Source: an uncultured Sphingomonas sp. (GTDB lineage Bacteria; Pseudomonadota; Alphaproteobacteria; Sphingomonadales; Sphingomonadaceae). Taken from it: a stretch of 47,458 bases of DNA. The stretch is taken from assembly GCA_946482655.1 (NCBI GenBank), contig CAMLSA010000010.1, positions 1 through 47,458 of the forward strand, read 5' to 3'. The translations under genes were made by a program, and so were the position numbers. Below, piece after piece: positions 45,966 to 47,458 of this stretch (position 1 is its first letter; each line of letters starts with the position of its first letter). Below the pieces are notes generated by a model. The model did not search any database. It saw nothing but the letters and a program-made list of their open reading frames with translations, and was not told where the DNA came from.

Positions 45966-46211
45966 ATGGATGACTCCACCGCCTTTGCCGAACTCTCTTT
46001 CGAGGATGCTCTCAAGCAGCTCGAGGCGATCGTCCGCCAGCTCGAATCGGGCGATGTGCCGCTCGATGAATCCATCTCGCTCTATGCCAGGGGCGATGCG
46101 CTCAAGCGGCAGTGCGAGGAGCGGCTGAAGGCGGCGCAGGCGCGGATCGACAAGATCAGCATCGGCGCCGACGGCGCGCCCAGGGGGACCGAGCCCTTCG
46201 ACGCGGACTGA
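45966..46211 (+). CDS. xseB: Exodeoxyribonuclease VII small subunit
   Basis: 81 residues, normal. It is the small subunit of ExoVII, which degrades single-stranded DNA; many copies bind the large subunit XseA, encoded elsewhere. [37 protein letters not shown]... is the family signature. It ends 3 bases before ispA, the usual partner order. Confidence 0.94.
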   Translation: MDDSTAFAELSFEDALKQLEAIVRQLESGDVPLDESISLYARGDALKRQCEERLKAAQARIDKISIGADGAPRGTEPFDAD

Positions 46212-46214
46212 GCG

Positions 46215-47105
46215 ATGTCGGCGCTTCTGACTTCCGAACTGGAGCGCATCGCGCACGAGATCGACAGCCGGTTCGATGTTCTGCTGACTCCGCCCGACGA
46301 TAGCCGCCGCCGGCTCTACGAGGCGATGCGCCACGCCGCGGTAGGAGGAGGCAAGCGGCTGCGCCCCTTGCTCGTCTGCGGGGCCGCGCGGCTGTTTGCG
46401 GTCGATCGGGAATGCGCCCTGCGCACCGGCGTCGCGGTCGAATGCATCCATGTCTACAGCCTGATCCATGACGATCTTCCGGCGATGGACGATGACGATC
46501 TGCGGCGCGGCAAGCCCACCGTCCACAGGGCCTTCGACGAGGCAACCGCAATTCTCGCCGGCGACGGCTTCCAGGCGCTCGCCTTCGAGATATTGGCCGC
46601 CGAGGCGACCCATGCCGATCCGTTCGTCCGTGCCGAGCTGGTGCTGGCGCTGGCAGGGGCCGCAGGCCCGGCGGGCATGGTGGGAGGCCAGGCGATGGAC
46701 ATGGCGGCGGCCGTCACGATGCAGGACATGGCGACGGTGACCCGGCTGCAGCAGCTCAAGACCGGCGCGCTGATCGGCTTTTCGATCGAGGCCGGCGCGA
46801 TCCTCGGCCGGCTGCCGCCCGAAGGCCGTACCCGTCTGCGCGGTTATGCGCATGACCTGGGGCTTGCTTTCCAGATCGCCGACGATCTGCTCGATGCCGA
46901 AGGCGATCCGACGAAGATGGGCAAGGCCGCGGGGAAGGACGATGCCGCCGGCAAGGCGACCTTCGTGGCGCTGCTCGGGCGCGACCGCGCCCGCGCCCAG
47001 GCTCGGTCGTTGTCGGAACAGGCCATCGCCCATCTTGCCAATTTCGGCCGTGAAGCCGATCTGCTACGCGATATCGCGGCCTATGCGGTCGATCGCGACC
47101 GCTGA
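46215..47105 (+). CDS. ispA: Geranyl/farnesyl diphosphate synthase
   Basis: 296 residues. Trans-prenyltransferase that condenses IPP with DMAPP or GPP in isoprenoid synthesis. The first Asp-rich motif is HDDLPAMDDDDLRRG (about residue 85), the second is FQIADDLLDAEGD (about 219-231), and AVGGGKRLRPLL is the IPP-binding segment. xseB-ispA is a typical pair; here coaD rather than dxs follows. It feeds ubiquinone and carotenoid synthesis. Confidence 0.95.
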   Translation: MSALLTSELERIAHEIDSRFDVLLTPPDDSRRRLYEAMRHAAVGGGKRLRPLLVCGAARLFAVDRECALRTGVAVECIHVYSLIHDDLPAMDDDDLRRGKPTVHRAFDEATAILAGDGFQALAFEILAAEATHADPFVRAELVLALAGAAGPAGMVGGQAMDMAAAVTMQDMATVTRLQQLKTGALIGFSIEAGAILGRLPPEGRTRLRGYAHDLGLAFQIADDLLDAEGDPTKMGKAAGKDDAAGKATFVALLGRDRARAQARSLSEQAIAHLANFGREADLLRDIAAYAVDRDR

Positions 47106-47127
47106 CCGCCCAAAGGGGGGAATGATC

Positions 47128-47458
47128 ATGCGCACCGGCGTCTATCCCGGCACCTTCGATCCGATCACGCTCGGCCATATGGACATCATCCGGCGTGGCG
47201 CCAAGCTGGTCGACAGGCTCGTCATCGGTGTCACCACCAACGCGTCCAAATCGCCGATGTTCAGCGTGGAGGAGCGGCTCGCGATGGTTCGCCGGGAGAC
47301 CTCCGATCTGGGCGCGGGGATCGAGGTGGTCGCGTTCGACTCGCTGCTGATGGACTTCGCGGAGAAGGTCGGCGCCTCGATCATCGTCCGCGGCCTGCGC
47401 GCCGTCGCCGATTTCGAATATGAGTATCAGATGGCGGGGATGAACCAGCAGCTCAACA
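47128..47458 (+). CDS. coaD: Phosphopantetheine adenylyltransferase, 5' part
   Basis: Runs off the right edge after about 110 of 160 residues. The ATG at 47128 is preferred, with AAAGGGGGG seven bases before; an in-frame ATG at 47122 is too close to it. RTGVYPGTFDPITLGHMDIIRRG carries the nucleotidyltransferase TxGH motif, and IIVRGLRAVADFEYEYQMAGMN is typical. It makes dephospho-CoA, the next but one step after CoaBC, which is in the same window. Confidence 0.95.
   Translation, partial: MRTGVYPGTFDPITLGHMDIIRRGAKLVDRLVIGVTTNASKSPMFSVEERLAMVRRETSDLGAGIEVVAFDSLLMDFAEKVGASIIVRGLRAVADFEYEYQMAGMNQQLN

Overview
The window is ordinary high-GC alphaproteobacterial chromosome. It most likely comes from the order Sphingomonadales (a Sphingomonas- or Rhizorhabdus-like bacterium). 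The inference rests on protein resemblance (CtrA, TrcR/DUF1013, CpaA-E with TadB/C, a glycine-sparing start of GlyQ, pyruvate phosphate dikinase, a large TonB-dependent receptor), on the rpsT-dnaA and aroB-aroK/xerD arrangements, and on CtrA-box and GANTC-type regulatory sites. No rRNA, tRNA, CRISPR array or intact insertion sequence was seen.

Layout. 1-8113: the 5' end of ctrA with its control region, a TraB/GumN-type protein, glyQ-glyS, ppdK and a DUF418 membrane protein. 8157-15813: a leftward Tad/Flp pilus-type secretion cluster (cpaA, cpaB, cpaC, cpaD, cpaE, tadB, tadC) followed by a small membrane-anchored helix-hairpin-helix protein. The ATPase gene cpaF/tadA and a pilin gene are absent from the cluster. 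15862-22022: an FAD oxidoreductase facing a leftward operon ubiE-ubiB-coaBC-dut-moeB-like-dsrE (quinone, CoA and nucleotide metabolism). 22192-25222: mutM, rpsT and dnaA, with a GANTC-rich dnaA leader.

25277-27875: a tightly overlapping trio of Fe-S scaffold-like protein, KefB/C-type antiporter and DUF423 protein. 27839-30604: a variable pocket holding a frameshifted remnant of two small genes (one of the HGGxSTG type) and a two-RCK-domain SLC13 transporter of lower GC. 30605-35115: aroB-aroK run left, and divergently a 45-residue membrane peptide, a 599-residue exported protein of unknown function and xerD run right with overlapping ends. 35220-40040: an MHS-family transporter, alanine racemase, an MlaE/MlaF-type ABC pair and a peroxiredoxin. 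40289-42805: a TonB-dependent receptor with a strong terminator.

43084-45043 is the part I find most interesting. A metallophosphoesterase that looks like the alphaproteobacterial phospholipase C PlcP rather than LpxH is followed by a GT4 glycosyltransferase resembling Agt. Upstream is an 11-bp-phased Pho-box-like array. This would be a phosphate-starvation lipid-remodelling operon, in which phospholipid head groups are removed and the diacylglycerol is glycosylated. 45180-47458: trcR behind a terminator-like leader, xseB, ispA and the start of coaD.

Several control elements tie the window to the alphaproteobacterial cell cycle (CtrA box at ctrA, GANTC sites at dnaA, trcR). I did not find a convincing wholly new system. 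The best candidates for new biology are the ATPase-less Tad cluster, the small-peptide/exported-protein/xerD operon, and the terminator-like hairpins abutting ribosome binding sites.
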